This document shows positions 1 through 8,865 of a DNA stretch of 64,000 nt, piece after piece (the first letter of the stretch is position 1; each line of letters opens with the position of its first letter). Below the pieces are notes generated by a model that saw only the letters and a program-made list of their open reading frames with translations, was not told the origin of the DNA and ran no database searches. Source of the DNA: an uncultured Bradyrhizobium sp. (GTDB lineage Bacteria > Pseudomonadota > Alphaproteobacteria > Rhizobiales > Xanthobacteraceae); NCBI RefSeq assembly GCF_936928535.1, contig NZ_CAKZHY010000171.1, forward strand, positions 62,001 through 126,000, in the 5' to 3' direction. Both the position numbers and the translations under genes were made by a program.

Positions 1-1
1 G

Positions 2-583
2 CCCGGCGGCATCGGCGCCTGCATTCACGCCCATGTCGACGAGGGTGCGATCACGGCGACGGAAGCGCCGCTGCTGGTGCGCTCGCTGCTGTCAGCCGGT
101 CTCGACACCACGGTCAACGGCATCGGCGCTGCTGTCTATTGCCTCGCGCGCTTCCCGGATCAATGGCAGCGCCTGCGCGGCGACCTCACGCTCGCGCGCA
201 ACGCGTTCGAGGAGGCCGTGCGGTTCGAAAGCCCGGTGCAGACCTTCTTCCGTACCACGACGCGCGAGGTGGAGCTGTCAGGCGCGACCATCGGTGAAGG
301 GGAGAAAGTGCTGATGTTCCTGGCCGCGGCCAATCGCGATCCCAGGCGCTGGGACAAGCCTGACAGCTACGACGTCACCCGCCGGACCTCCGGTCATGTG
401 GGCTACGGCTCAGGCATCCACATGTGCGTCGGGCAGCTCGTGGCGCGCCTCGAAGGCGAGACGATGCTGACGGCGCTGGCCCGCCGTGTCGCCAGCATCG
501 ACATCACCGGCGAGCCGAAGCGCCGCTTCAACAACACGCTGCGTGGGCTCGACAGCCTGCCGGTGACGATCACGCCGGCCTGA
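2..583 (+). CDS. cytochrome P450, C-terminal part (5' end outside window)
   Basis: The reading frame is open from the first bases of the window, so the gene begins upstream; 193 residues are visible. Three P450 landmarks appear in order: the I-helix oxygen-activation motif AGLDTT, the K-helix ExxR (EAVR), and the haem-binding loop GYGSGIHMCVG with the cysteine that ligates haem iron. This is a soluble bacterial class P450 monooxygenase that needs ferredoxin-type redox partners, none of which is in the window. A GTG at 77 could be mistaken for a start, but the I-helix lies only a few residues after it and P450 proteins are about 400 residues long. The substrate cannot be inferred from the fragment. 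Confidence 0.93.
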   Translation, partial: PGGIGACIHAHVDEGAITATEAPLLVRSLLSAGLDTTVNGIGAAVYCLARFPDQWQRLRGDLTLARNAFEEAVRFESPVQTFFRTTTREVELSGATIGEGEKVLMFLAAANRDPRRWDKPDSYDVTRRTSGHVGYGSGIHMCVGQLVARLEGETMLTALARRVASIDITGEPKRRFNNTLRGLDSLPVTITPA

Positions 584-666
584 CGCTATCGGCGAGGAGG
601 ACAACGGAGGGAGGGCCAAAGAACCTGAAGTGGACGCGCCCGCGCTTGCCGCGAGCGTTGCTCCAA

Positions 667-1464
667 TCACGCCTTCGCAGCCATCACTTTGGCTGCATCG
701 GAAATCCCTCGTGCCATCGAGACGAACTCGCTCGGCATCATCACCAGCGTCATGGTGTTCTGCTCGGCGCCGACTTCGGTGATCATCTGCATGCGGCGAA
801 GCTCGAGGCCGGCAGGATTCTGCATGATCACTTCGGCGGCCTGGCGCAGCTGCTCGGCGGCATCGAGCTCGGCCTCCGCCTTGATCAGGCGGGCGCGCTT
901 CTCGCGCAAGGCTTCGGCCTCCTGCGCCAATGCGCGCTGCATGCTCGGCGGAATCTCCACGCTCTTCATCTGCACCAGCTCGACCTTCACTCCCCAAGGC
1001 TCGGTGGTGGCGTCGATGGCTTTTTGCATGACATTGGCGATGGTGTCCTGTGCCTTGAGGATCTCATCCAGCGTGTGCTGCCCGAGCACGGTGCGCAGTG
1101 TCGTGAGGGAGACCTGTACGACGGCGTTGGAAACGGCCTTCACTTCGATCACGGCGCGTTCAGGATCGACGATGCGATACCAGACCACGGCGTCGACCTT
1201 GATCGGCACGTTGTCGCGCGTGATGCCTTCCTGCTGTTCGACATTGGCGGTGATGGTGCGGAGGTCGAGCTTGTCCTGCCATTCGATCAGGGGCCAGAGC
1301 AGATAGAGGCCGGGGCCGGCGGTGCGGTTGAACCTGCCCAATCGAAACACGACGCTGCGTTCGTACTGATTGGCGACGCGGAGGCTCATCAGAAGAAGGA
1401 TGAGCGCCACGAAGCCGGCGATCAGCAGAAACGAAATAGACGCAAGAAAATCGATGACGGACAT
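667..1464 (-). CDS. slipin / stomatin-like SPFH membrane protein
   Basis: The protein has 265 residues. An N-terminal hydrophobic hairpin or membrane segment (about residues 3-28) is followed by an SPFH (Band 7) domain, recognisable from GPGLYLLWPLI, ITRDNVPIKVDAVVWYRI and the QHTLDEIL region. The charged alanine/glutamate-rich stretch EAEALREKRARLIKAEAEL is the usual C-terminal coiled coil. Slipins form oligomeric rings at the inner membrane and are thought to organise microdomains or assist membrane proteases. A start five codons upstream at 1479 is possible, but the ATG at 1464 is preceded by a strong GGAGG. No NfeD-type partner is adjacent, which is unusual because bacterial slipins are often paired with one. 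Confidence 0.9.
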   Translation of the reverse strand: MSVIDFLASISFLLIAGFVALILLLMSLRVANQYERSVVFRLGRFNRTAGPGLYLLWPLIEWQDKLDLRTITANVEQQEGITRDNVPIKVDAVVWYRIVDPERAVIEVKAVSNAVVQVSLTTLRTVLGQHTLDEILKAQDTIANVMQKAIDATTEPWGVKVELVQMKSVEIPPSMQRALAQEAEALREKRARLIKAEAELDAAEQLRQAAEVIMQNPAGLELRRMQMITEVGAEQNTMTLVMMPSEFVSMARGISDAAKVMAAKA

Positions 1465-1578
1465 GGCCGCCTCCAGCATGGATTCAATAAGCCGCGGATT
1501 AAATAGCGGTCATCATCAGGTTCAAGCTGGGCAGTCGATGATCTCAGGCAATATATTTTTGGTCGGAGGCCTTGACGT

Positions 1579-2844
1579 TTAGCCGACCACCTTGCTGCTG
1601 CCCTGCGTGATCAGCCGCGCCGCCCGTTGGTCTCGGGCATAAATCCACAGCCAGCTCAGCGCGACGCTGAGGCGATGGCGGAGGCCGATCAGGAAATAGA
1701 TGTGGGCGATGCCCCAGATCCACCATGCGATGGTGCCGCGCAGCTTGACCTTGCCGAAATCGATCACCGCGAGCCGCTTGCCGATCTGTGCGAGGCTGCC
1801 GGCGTGCTTGTAGCGGAACGGGCCGGTCGGCGCGCCTTGCAGCCGTGCCTTGATCGTCGCTGCGACATGCTTGCCCTGCTGCTTCGCCGCCGGTGCGATG
1901 CCTGGCACGGGCTTGCCGTGCCAGGCGTTGATGTTGACGGTGTCGCCGATCGCGAAGATTTCGGGATGGCCCGGAATGGTGAGATCGTCCGCGACTTGCA
2001 CGCGCCCGGCGCGATCGCTTGGTGCGCCCAGCCATTCGGCGGCGGGGGAGGCGCGCACGCCGGCGGCCCAGATTCGTGTCCTGGCCTCGAGCAGCTTGCC
2101 GCCGAACACCACACCCTCGCGGTTGATCTCGGTCACGGCCTGCCCGAGCACGACCTCGACGCCGATCTTTTCCAGCGAGGCCTGCGCATAAGCCGAGAGC
2201 TCGTCGGGAAAGCCCGCGAGCACGCGCGGGCCGGCCTCGATCAGCACGACGCGCGCCTTGTGGGTGTCGATGTTGCGGAAATCTGCCGGCAGCGTGTGAT
2301 GCGCCATCTCGGCGATGGTGCCGGCGAGCTCGACGCCGGTCGGGCCGGCGCCGACGATCACGAAGGTCAATCGCGCTGCGCGCTTTGCCGGATCCGTCTC
2401 CCGCTCGGCACGTTCGAACGCCACCAGGATGTGACGGCGCAAGGTGGTCGCATCCTCCAGCGTTTTCAGGCCGGGTGCCCATTGCTCCCATTCGTCATGG
2501 CCGAAATAAGCGTGACGCGCGCCGGTGGCGAGCACCAGCGTGTCGTAAGGCACCTCACTGCCGTCGTCGATCAGCACACATCGCCTGTCGGCATCGACGC
2601 CGCTCACCGTCGCGAACAGTGTCGTCACCTCGCGCCGGTCGCGCATCAGATGACGGATCGGCCAGGCGATCTCGCTGGTCGCGAGCGATGCGGTCGCGAC
2701 CTGGTAAAGCAGCGGTTGAAACAGATGATGGTTGCGCCGATCGATCAGCGTGATCTTCACCGGCGCCCCGGCAAGCCGGTAGGTCGTCTCCAGCCCGCCG
2801 AAGCCGGCGCCCACGATGACGACGCGATGGGGATTTGCGGCCAT
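1579..2844 (-). CDS. ndh: type II NADH:quinone oxidoreductase (NDH-2 family)
   Basis: The 421-residue flavoprotein has two dinucleotide-binding folds: an FAD-binding GAGFGGLE near residue 12 and an NAD(P)H-binding GAGPTGVELAG near residue 168. The FAD-closing motif EIFAIGD lies near residue 295. The C-terminal part (IAWWIWGIAHIYFLIGLRHR) is amphipathic and hydrophobic, as in NDH-2 enzymes that sit on the cytoplasmic face of the membrane. The enzyme would oxidise NADH and reduce quinone without pumping protons. It stands alone between the slipin and an intergenic region, and its minus-strand promoter would lie between 2845 and 2940. A related ferredoxin-type oxidoreductase is possible but less likely. 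Confidence 0.88.
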   Translation of the reverse strand: MAANPHRVVIVGAGFGGLETTYRLAGAPVKITLIDRRNHHLFQPLLYQVATASLATSEIAWPIRHLMRDRREVTTLFATVSGVDADRRCVLIDDGSEVPYDTLVLATGARHAYFGHDEWEQWAPGLKTLEDATTLRRHILVAFERAERETDPAKRAARLTFVIVGAGPTGVELAGTIAEMAHHTLPADFRNIDTHKARVVLIEAGPRVLAGFPDELSAYAQASLEKIGVEVVLGQAVTEINREGVVFGGKLLEARTRIWAAGVRASPAAEWLGAPSDRAGRVQVADDLTIPGHPEIFAIGDTVNINAWHGKPVPGIAPAAKQQGKHVAATIKARLQGAPTGPFRYKHAGSLAQIGKRLAVIDFGKVKLRGTIAWWIWGIAHIYFLIGLRHRLSVALSWLWIYARDQRAARLITQGSSKVVG

Positions 2845-3167
2845 GATGCACCCTCGAATCTCGCTGCTTCACGCCCCTATTTAAGTGCGGATTGGGCGCC
2901 GTGGTCCAATAGCCGTCATCAATGATGGAATAGGCGTGGCGTATCGATATTCCCCGCGAGAAAGCGCCGCGGGCCCCGGACCGGCCTTAGGCCGGCCTCG
3001 GACAAAGTAAGTAGAATTATAGTTCTTGCCTTCGCCATTTGAGGCGAAATATGGTGCAGGGCCGGCGCCGACCCATTGGCGGCGCGACAGTTTTTGCGTT
3101 CAATAGAAGCAGACCCGAAGGCGGCGATCACCCCGTGTCCGGGCCAATAATAGGGAGGGGAGTGGTT
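2845..3167. other. intergenic region between divergent ndh and ABC binding protein
   Basis: These 323 bases separate two divergent genes and should contain both promoters. I see a perfect stem CCGGCC-TTA-GGCCGG at 2981-2995 without a T tract, and a strong purine-rich ribosome-binding site (GGGAGGGGAG) just before the ATG at 3168. A frame open from 3039 reaches the downstream gene, but it lacks a ribosome-binding site and would put a signal peptide in the middle of the protein. I see no TGCA-N6-TGCA site here. Confidence 0.6.
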
Positions 3168-4340
3168 ATGAGGACGGCATTCTGGCTGGCGGGCGCAGCG
3201 GCGCTGGTGCTGGCAAATCCGGCATTCGCCGGCGACACCATCAAGATCGGTTTCGTCTCGACCTTCAGCGGCCCGACTGCCGTGATCGGCAACGACATGC
3301 GCAACTCGTTCGAGCTTGCGCTGGACCATATGGGCCGCAAGATGGGCGGCAAGCCGGTCGAGGTGATCTACGAGGACGATGGCCAGAAGCCTGATGTCGG
3401 CAAGCAGAAGACCGAAAAACTGGTGCAGTCCGACAAGGTCGATTTCCTGGCCGGCTACATCTGGTCGAACGTGCTGCTCGCCTCGCTCAAGACCGCGGTG
3501 GACTCGCAGACCTTCCTGATCTCGGCCAATGCCGGTCCGTCGCAGCTCGCCGGCGAGCTGTGCAGCCCTTACGTGTTCTCGACCTCCTGGCAGAACGACC
3601 AGACGCCGGCCGCCATGGGCCTCTACATGAACGCGAACGGCGTCAAGAGCGTGTTCCTGATCGGCCCGAACTACGCTGCCGGCAAGGATATGCTCGCAGG
3701 CCTGAAGAGCACGTTCAAGGGCGAGGTCAAGGGCGAGGAATACACGGTGTGGCCGAGCCAGCTCGACTTCTCGGCCGAGCTGGCGAAGGCTCGCGCCTCC
3801 GGCGCCGAATCGATTTTCGTGTTCTATCCCGGAGCGGCCGGCGCGCAGTTCCTCAATCAATATGTCCAGGCCGGCATGAAGACCACGATGCCGCTCTACA
3901 CCGCTTTCACCGTCGACGAGACGACGTTGCCGTTGCAGAAGGAGAATGCGTTCGGGGTGCCCGGCGCGCAGGAGTGGGTGAACGATCTCCCGAATGAGCA
4001 GAACAAGAAGTTCGTGGCCGACTACCGCGCAAAATATCCGAACGCCCGGCCCAGCTATTACGGCGCGCAGGCCTATGATGCGGCGCAGCTGATCAACAGC
4101 GCGGTGGTCGCCGTCGGCGGCGACACGACCAAGAAGGACGCGATGAAGGCCGAGATGGAGAAGGCCAACTTCAAGTCACTGCGCGGCGCGTTCAAATACG
4201 GCAACAACCACATCCCGATCCAGAACTTCTATCTGCAGGACGTGGTGAAAGGCGCCGGCGGCGAGCTTTCGCTGAAGACCGTCGCCACCATTGTCACGGC
4301 TGATCAGGACCGCTTCCACGACAAGTGCCCGATGAAGTGA
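3168..4340 (+). CDS. branched-chain amino acid/aromatic-type ABC transporter substrate-binding protein (orphan)
   Basis: This 390-residue periplasmic protein belongs to the LivK/Peripla_BP_6 family. Residues 1-21 form a Sec signal peptide ending ...ANPAFA, followed directly by the family's typical first strand (DTIKIGFVSTFSGP). The ATG at 3168 was chosen because it begins the signal peptide and follows a strong Shine-Dalgarno sequence. The gene stands alone: the next gene is on the opposite strand, and the nearest transporter operon already has its own binding protein (9937-11067). Such proteins in soil alphaproteobacteria often bind aromatic acids rather than amino acids, but the ligand cannot be read from the sequence. 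It could serve the binding-protein-less operon at 15.6-18.9 kb. Confidence 0.92.
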   Translation: MRTAFWLAGAAALVLANPAFAGDTIKIGFVSTFSGPTAVIGNDMRNSFELALDHMGRKMGGKPVEVIYEDDGQKPDVGKQKTEKLVQSDKVDFLAGYIWSNVLLASLKTAVDSQTFLISANAGPSQLAGELCSPYVFSTSWQNDQTPAAMGLYMNANGVKSVFLIGPNYAAGKDMLAGLKSTFKGEVKGEEYTVWPSQLDFSAELAKARASGAESIFVFYPGAAGAQFLNQYVQAGMKTTMPLYTAFTVDETTLPLQKENAFGVPGAQEWVNDLPNEQNKKFVADYRAKYPNARPSYYGAQAYDAAQLINSAVVAVGGDTTKKDAMKAEMEKANFKSLRGAFKYGNNHIPIQNFYLQDVVKGAGGELSLKTVATIVTADQDRFHDKCPMK

Positions 4341-4347
4341 GGGCTTC

Positions 4348-4504
4348 TCCCTCTCCCCGCGCCTGTCCGGCCAAAGCTTTAGCGAAGGCAGATGCGGGGA
4401 GAGGGGCTCTCAGCTGTCTCCTCCGTCATTGCGAGCGCAGCGAAGCAATCCAGAACATCTCCGTGGAAAGACTCTGGATTGCTTCGCTGCGCTCGCAACG
4501 ACGG
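4348..4504. repeat. dispersed palindromic repeats, two types in tandem
   Basis: Between two convergent genes lie two inverted repeats. The first pairs CTCTCCCCGC near 4351 with GCGGGGAGAG near 4394. The second (4424-4504) pairs TTGCGAGCGCAGCGAAGCAA with its complement GATTGCTTCGCTGCGCTCGC around a short loop. The second type recurs with few changes at 18939-19019. They lie in a convergent 3'-3' gap and may act as bidirectional terminators or mRNA 3' ends. Confidence 0.85.
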
Positions 4505-4517
4505 TTAGGCTAGAGCC

Positions 4518-6389
4518 CTACGCCCTCGGCACGCTCGCGGGCCGCACCTCTCGGGCCTGCGCGGCGAGCCTGATGCCGGCATTGGCGGCGCCAAATCCCT
4601 GATAGCTGCGCCGCTCGACGATCTCGAAGAAGAAGCGCTCATCAAAGATGTGGGTATAGACCTGGAAGAATTCGCCATCGCCCTCGCGGTCGTAGAGGAT
4701 GTGGTTAGCGCGGAGTTTTGCCATGACATCGGGCGCAAGGTCGTATTTGGCTTCGATGTCGTCGTAGTAATTGTCGGGGATATCGAGGAAGCCGGCGCCG
4801 CGGGCGCGCATCGCGGCGACGGTGGCAAAGATGTCCTCGCAGGCGAAGGCGACGTGCTGCACGCCTGAGCCAAAAAATTCCGAGATGAAGCGGGCGGGCA
4901 ACGTGCGGTTGGCGGAGGAGCCGTTGACGACGAAGCGCAGGCTCTGGTCGCCATTGATCAGGGCCTGGCTCTGCACGAGGCCGCGGGGGTCGGCGATCTC
5001 CATCTGCGGCAGCCGCTTGAGGTCGAGGATGCCGGTGTAGAACAGCAGCCAGGACAGCATCTCGTCATAGGGCATCGACTGCGCGATGTGGTCGACCGCG
5101 CGCAGCGCATCCGCGCTCGCATCGCTCGTAACAGGCTCGAAATCCGTGTCCCAGTTCTTGCCGGCCTGGTCGAGGAAATAAAGCAGGCTGCCGCCGACGC
5201 CGTGGATCGCGGGAATCTCCAACTCGCCCGGTCCGACCGGCTGGTAGAAGGTGCGCGCCTTCAGAGTCTCGGCCCGCTGCATGGCAAGGCCGGCATTGTC
5301 GACGTCGAGCGCGATGGCGCAGACGCCGGGACCGTGTGTGACGTAGTGCGAATGCGCAAAGCCGTCGGTCTCGGAGTTGATCACGAGCTCGACCTCGCCT
5401 TGCGACCAGCGTTCCACCGCCTTGCTGCGATGCTTACCGGTCTTGCGGAAGCCGAGCTGTGAAAACAGATGCGCGAGCTCGCCGGCCTTGGTCTCGTTGA
5501 CGGCGAATTCGATGAAGCCCGTGCCGCTGCTCCTAGGCTTTGGCGCCAGGGGCTCGCCGACCAGCTTCGGCCAGTCCGGAGCGAGTTGATCCTGCAACAG
5601 GATCAGTGAGCGCAGCCCGTCGACCGCGGTCTGCGCCGCCGAGCCGGCGCGGAACTGGTCGTTGAAAATCTCCAGCGACCATGGCCCGGAGTAACCGGTC
5701 GCTGCGATCGCCTGCATGAATTCGCCGACCGGCAGATCGCCCTGGCCGGGGAAGGAGCGGAAGTGCCGGCTCCACGACAGGATGTCGAGCTCGAGCTTTG
5801 GCGCGTCGGCGAGCTGCACCAGGAAGATCTTGTCGCCGGGGATCGAGGCCATGGCGCGAACAGGAAAGCCCGGCGCCAGCGCGTGAAAGCTGTCGAGAAT
5901 CACACCGATCGCTTGATGATTGGCACGCCGCACGATCTCCCAGGCGTCGCGATAGTCGTTGACGTGCCGTCCCCAGGCCAGCGCCTCATAGCCGACGCGC
6001 AGGCCTCGCTTGGCAGCGCGGTCGCCGAGCTCGCGAAAATCGTCGGCGGCGCGGTCGATGCCGCCGAGTGAGGCGGGCGAAACATTGGAGCAGATCAGCA
6101 GCAGATCGGTGCCGAGCTCCTGCATCAGGTCGAACTTGCGCTCGGCGCGGGCAAAATTGCGCGCGCGCTGCGGCTCCGGCATGCCCTCGAAATCGCGGAA
6201 CGGCTGGAACGCGCAAATCTCGAGATTGAGGTCCTTGCAGAGTTTTGCGATGTCGCGCGGGCCTGAGCCGAACGACAGCAGGTCGTTCTCGAAGATCTCT
6301 ACCGCCTCGAAGCCGGCCGATGCGATGGCGCGCAGCTTTTCGTCCAGCGCGCCTGAGAGGGAAACGGTTGCGATCGAGCGCTTGTTCAT
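4518..6389 (-). CDS. quiC: 3-dehydroshikimate dehydratase (QuiC type) fused to HPPD-like domain
   Basis: This 623-residue protein has two parts. Residues 1-270 are a sugar-phosphate isomerase-like TIM barrel with the metal ligands expected of 3-dehydroshikimate dehydratase: E135 (GYEAL), D166 (LDSFH), Q192 (VQLAD) and E240 (LEIF). Residues 290-600 are a vicinal-oxygen-chelate fold resembling 4-hydroxyphenylpyruvate dioxygenase, with H434 (VDHIA), H512 (VQHVAF) and E589 (FFFEI) at the positions of the iron ligands. The family dehydrates 3-dehydroshikimate to protocatechuate; the role of the C-terminal domain is unsettled in known QuiC proteins. The start codon overlaps the stop of the ABC ATPase gene by four bases, making this the last gene of the shikimate operon. 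Many annotations would label it only by one half. Confidence 0.9.
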   Translation of the reverse strand: MNKRSIATVSLSGALDEKLRAIASAGFEAVEIFENDLLSFGSGPRDIAKLCKDLNLEICAFQPFRDFEGMPEPQRARNFARAERKFDLMQELGTDLLLICSNVSPASLGGIDRAADDFRELGDRAAKRGLRVGYEALAWGRHVNDYRDAWEIVRRANHQAIGVILDSFHALAPGFPVRAMASIPGDKIFLVQLADAPKLELDILSWSRHFRSFPGQGDLPVGEFMQAIAATGYSGPWSLEIFNDQFRAGSAAQTAVDGLRSLILLQDQLAPDWPKLVGEPLAPKPRSSGTGFIEFAVNETKAGELAHLFSQLGFRKTGKHRSKAVERWSQGEVELVINSETDGFAHSHYVTHGPGVCAIALDVDNAGLAMQRAETLKARTFYQPVGPGELEIPAIHGVGGSLLYFLDQAGKNWDTDFEPVTSDASADALRAVDHIAQSMPYDEMLSWLLFYTGILDLKRLPQMEIADPRGLVQSQALINGDQSLRFVVNGSSANRTLPARFISEFFGSGVQHVAFACEDIFATVAAMRARGAGFLDIPDNYYDDIEAKYDLAPDVMAKLRANHILYDREGDGEFFQVYTHIFDERFFFEIVERRSYQGFGAANAGIRLAAQAREVRPASVPRA

Positions 6390-7123
6390 GCTGCGTTATT
6401 CTCCATCACGCCCCCAAGGAACAATTGTCCGATGCGCGGATCGTTCAGGATGCGCTCCGCCTTGTCGACCATGCGGGTCTGGCCGAGCTCGAGCACGATG
6501 CCGATGTCGGAAATCTCCAGCGCCGAGCGCGCGTTCTGCTCGATCATCAGGATGGTGACGCCGCGGTCGCGCAAGCTCTTCAGGATGTCGAAGGTCTGCT
6601 GCACCATCAGCGGCGACAGTCCGATCGAGGGCTCGTCGATCAGCACGAGCTTGGGTTCGAGCAGCAGCGAGCGGGCGATCTCGAGCTGCTTCTGCTCGCC
6701 GCCTGATAAGGTCGAGGCCTGCTGGGTTGATTTACGCCGCAGCGCCGGAAACAGGTCGAGCGCAGCCTCGATCCGTGTCGGCAGGTCGATGCCCTTTCCG
6801 GCGGCGACGCCGCCGAGCTCGATATTGTGGCGCACCGACAGCTCGGGAAAGATGTTGCGGCCCTGCGGCACGTAGCAAATGCCGGCATTGAGCAGCGCGC
6901 GCTGGCTCAGATTGGTGACGTCGCGACCGGCAAAATTGATCTTGCCCTCGCGCAGTTTGAGCAGGCCGAAGATCGCCTTGAACACGGTGGATTTGCCGGC
7001 GCCGTTGGGGCCGATGATCGTCGTGATGGTCGCCGGCGGAACGGAAAAATTGGTGCCGTTCAGGATCGTCATCTTGCCGTAGCCGCCGACGAGATTGTGA
7101 ACCGAGAGGATCGGATCGCTCAT
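6386..7123 (-). CDS. livF: ABC transporter ATP-binding protein, LivF type
   Basis: The 245-residue ATPase has Walker A GPNGAGKST, the signature LSGGEQKQLEIAR, and Walker B LVLIDEPSIGLSP. The GRNIFPELSV segment after the Q-loop is typical of LivF rather than LivG. It pairs with the LivG-type ATPase directly upstream on the same strand (three bases apart) to energise the LivHM channel. Its stop overlaps the start of the dehydratase gene. Confidence 0.93.
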   Translation of the reverse strand: MSDPILSVHNLVGGYGKMTILNGTNFSVPPATITTIIGPNGAGKSTVFKAIFGLLKLREGKINFAGRDVTNLSQRALLNAGICYVPQGRNIFPELSVRHNIELGGVAAGKGIDLPTRIEAALDLFPALRRKSTQQASTLSGGEQKQLEIARSLLLEPKLVLIDEPSIGLSPLMVQQTFDILKSLRDRGVTILMIEQNARSALEISDIGIVLELGQTRMVDKAERILNDPRIGQLFLGGVMENNAA

Positions 7124-7126
7124 GGT

Positions 7127-7870
7127 CTAATGTCCCAAATAGGCTTCGATCACGGCGGGGTTCTTTCGCACCTCGTCGGGCCGGCCCAATGCCAGCACCT
7201 TGCCTTCCGCCATCACCACCACGCGCGAGCACAGCGACATCACGAATTCCATGTTGTGCTCGATCACGACGAAAGTGGCATTCTTCTCGCGGTTGATCGC
7301 GACCAGCCGTTCCTTCAGATCCGCCAGCATCGACGGGTTGACGCCGCCGGCAGGCTCGTCGAGCAACACCAGACGCGGGCCGCCCATGAAGGCCATGGCG
7401 GCATCGAGCAGCTTTTGCTGGCCGTAGGAGAGGCCGCCGGCAGGTTCAGCCGCGAGATGATCGAGCTTGAAGAAGCCGATCATCTGGTTGGCGGCGTCGG
7501 TCAGGCCGGCATCGGAACGGCCGACCAGGCGCGAGGCCATGTTGCCCTGATGTTCCTGCCCTGCGAGAATCAGGTTCTCGCGCACCGAAAGCTTTGGAAA
7601 GACCTGCAAGAGCTGGAAGGTGCGGCTGACGCCGAGCTTGTTGAGCTCGGAGGGGCGCAGGCCCGTGACGACCCTGCCGTCGAGCTTGACCTCGCCGCCT
7701 GACGGCGTGAGCTGGCCGAGGATGCAGTTGAACAGGGTCGACTTGCCGCAGCCATTGGGGCCGATCAGGCCGAGGATCTCGCCCTCGCGGACGTCGAAGG
7801 TGACGCCGTCGACCGCGGTGATGCCGCCAAAGCTCTTCTTGATATTGGTGACCTCGAGCACCGCACTCAT
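7127..7870 (-). CDS. livG: ABC transporter ATP-binding protein, LivG type
   Basis: The 247-residue ATPase has Walker A GPNGCGKST, a LSYGQQKLLDAA signature, Walker B LVLLDEPAGGVNP and a switch histidine in VVIEHNMEFV. The SRTFQLLQVFPKLSV segment is typical of LivG. The open frame continues far upstream through livM in another frame; the ATG at 7870 overlaps the livM stop by four bases (ATGA) and matches the N-terminus of the family (MSAVLEV). Confidence 0.93.
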   Translation of the reverse strand: MSAVLEVTNIKKSFGGITAVDGVTFDVREGEILGLIGPNGCGKSTLFNCILGQLTPSGGEVKLDGRVVTGLRPSELNKLGVSRTFQLLQVFPKLSVRENLILAGQEHQGNMASRLVGRSDAGLTDAANQMIGFFKLDHLAAEPAGGLSYGQQKLLDAAMAFMGGPRLVLLDEPAGGVNPSMLADLKERLVAINREKNATFVVIEHNMEFVMSLCSRVVVMAEGKVLALGRPDEVRKNPAVIEAYLGH

Positions 7871-8865
7871 TGCGCCGTCTCCAGGCGAGATTTGGCGACG
7901 GCGCGCAGCGCGGAGGCCGCCTTGGTGCGCCGTGCGGCCATGTAGCGGTCGAGGATTCCCAGGATGCCTGTCGGCGACCAGATCAGGAGCCCCATCACCG
8001 CGATCGCGTAGAGCATCAGATAATAGCCTTCGGTGAAGCGCAGCCATTCCGGCAGTAGCACCGCGATCATCGCCCCAAGGAACGGGCCGAAATAGAAGCC
8101 GGCACCGCCGACGATCACCATCATCAGGAGATCGAGCGAGAGCGACAGGTTGAAGGGAACGGGATCGATATATTGGGTCAGGGGCGCATAGAGCGCGCCG
8201 GCGACGCCGCCGAGCGCCGAGCCGATCGCAAAGGCCATCAACGTGTAGCGGCGGGTGTCGATGCCGAGCGATTGCGCGCGCAAAGGGTTCTCGCGCAGTG
8301 CCATGAAGGCGCGGCCCCAGGGCGAGCGGATCAGCCACCAGACTGCGAGCGAGACGATCGCGAGCGAGGCGAGGCAGACATAGTAGAACGGCAGCGGCTT
8401 GTTGGTGGCGATACCGAAGATGTGCGGCCGCGGAATGTTGGAGATGCCGTAGATACCACCGGTGAGCCAGCTCTCGTTGCGAAACACCAGGAAGGCGAGC
8501 GTCGAGAAGGCGAGGGTGACGAAGGCGAGGTAATGATGCTGCACGCGCAACGCGGGATAGCCGAGCACCCAGCCGACCGCGAACGCAAGCGCCATCGCCA
8601 CCACGATCGCGGCCGCCAGCGGCCAGCCATGCGTCGTCATGATCGCGGCCGCATAGGCGCCGATGCCGACGAACGCGCCCTGCGCCAGCGACACCTGGCC
8701 GGCATAGCCGAGCGTGAGGTTGAGGCCCATCGCGGCGATGGTCATCACCGCCCACTGGCTCAGGATGAACAGGCCGTAGCGGTTGAAGTTCATGGGGATG
8801 ACGATCAGCCCGGCAATGACGATGAGGCCGAGCGCGATCTTCAGGGGTTTGGCAAAACCACTCAT
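7867..8865 (-). CDS. livM: ABC transporter permease, LivM type
   Basis: The 332-residue protein has about nine hydrophobic segments and the LivM signatures LGYAGQVSLAQGAFVGIGAY and ALRENPLRAQSLGID (the cytoplasmic coupling region). It forms the inner-membrane channel with the LivH protein encoded immediately upstream, with a four-base overlap. The C-terminal tail after the last membrane segment (ARRTKAASALRA) is basic and cytoplasmic. Confidence 0.93.
   Translation of the reverse strand: MSGFAKPLKIALGLIVIAGLIVIPMNFNRYGLFILSQWAVMTIAAMGLNLTLGYAGQVSLAQGAFVGIGAYAAAIMTTHGWPLAAAIVVAMALAFAVGWVLGYPALRVQHHYLAFVTLAFSTLAFLVFRNESWLTGGIYGISNIPRPHIFGIATNKPLPFYYVCLASLAIVSLAVWWLIRSPWGRAFMALRENPLRAQSLGIDTRRYTLMAFAIGSALGGVAGALYAPLTQYIDPVPFNLSLSLDLLMMVIVGGAGFYFGPFLGAMIAVLLPEWLRFTEGYYLMLYAIAVMGLLIWSPTGILGILDRYMAARRTKAASALRAVAKSRLETAQ

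Noticed and set aside
424..2925. Long plus-strand frames opposite the slipin and NADH dehydrogenase genes
   Set aside because: They are antisense to clear protein families and have shadow-like composition (H, R, D, G rich) without ribosome-binding sites.
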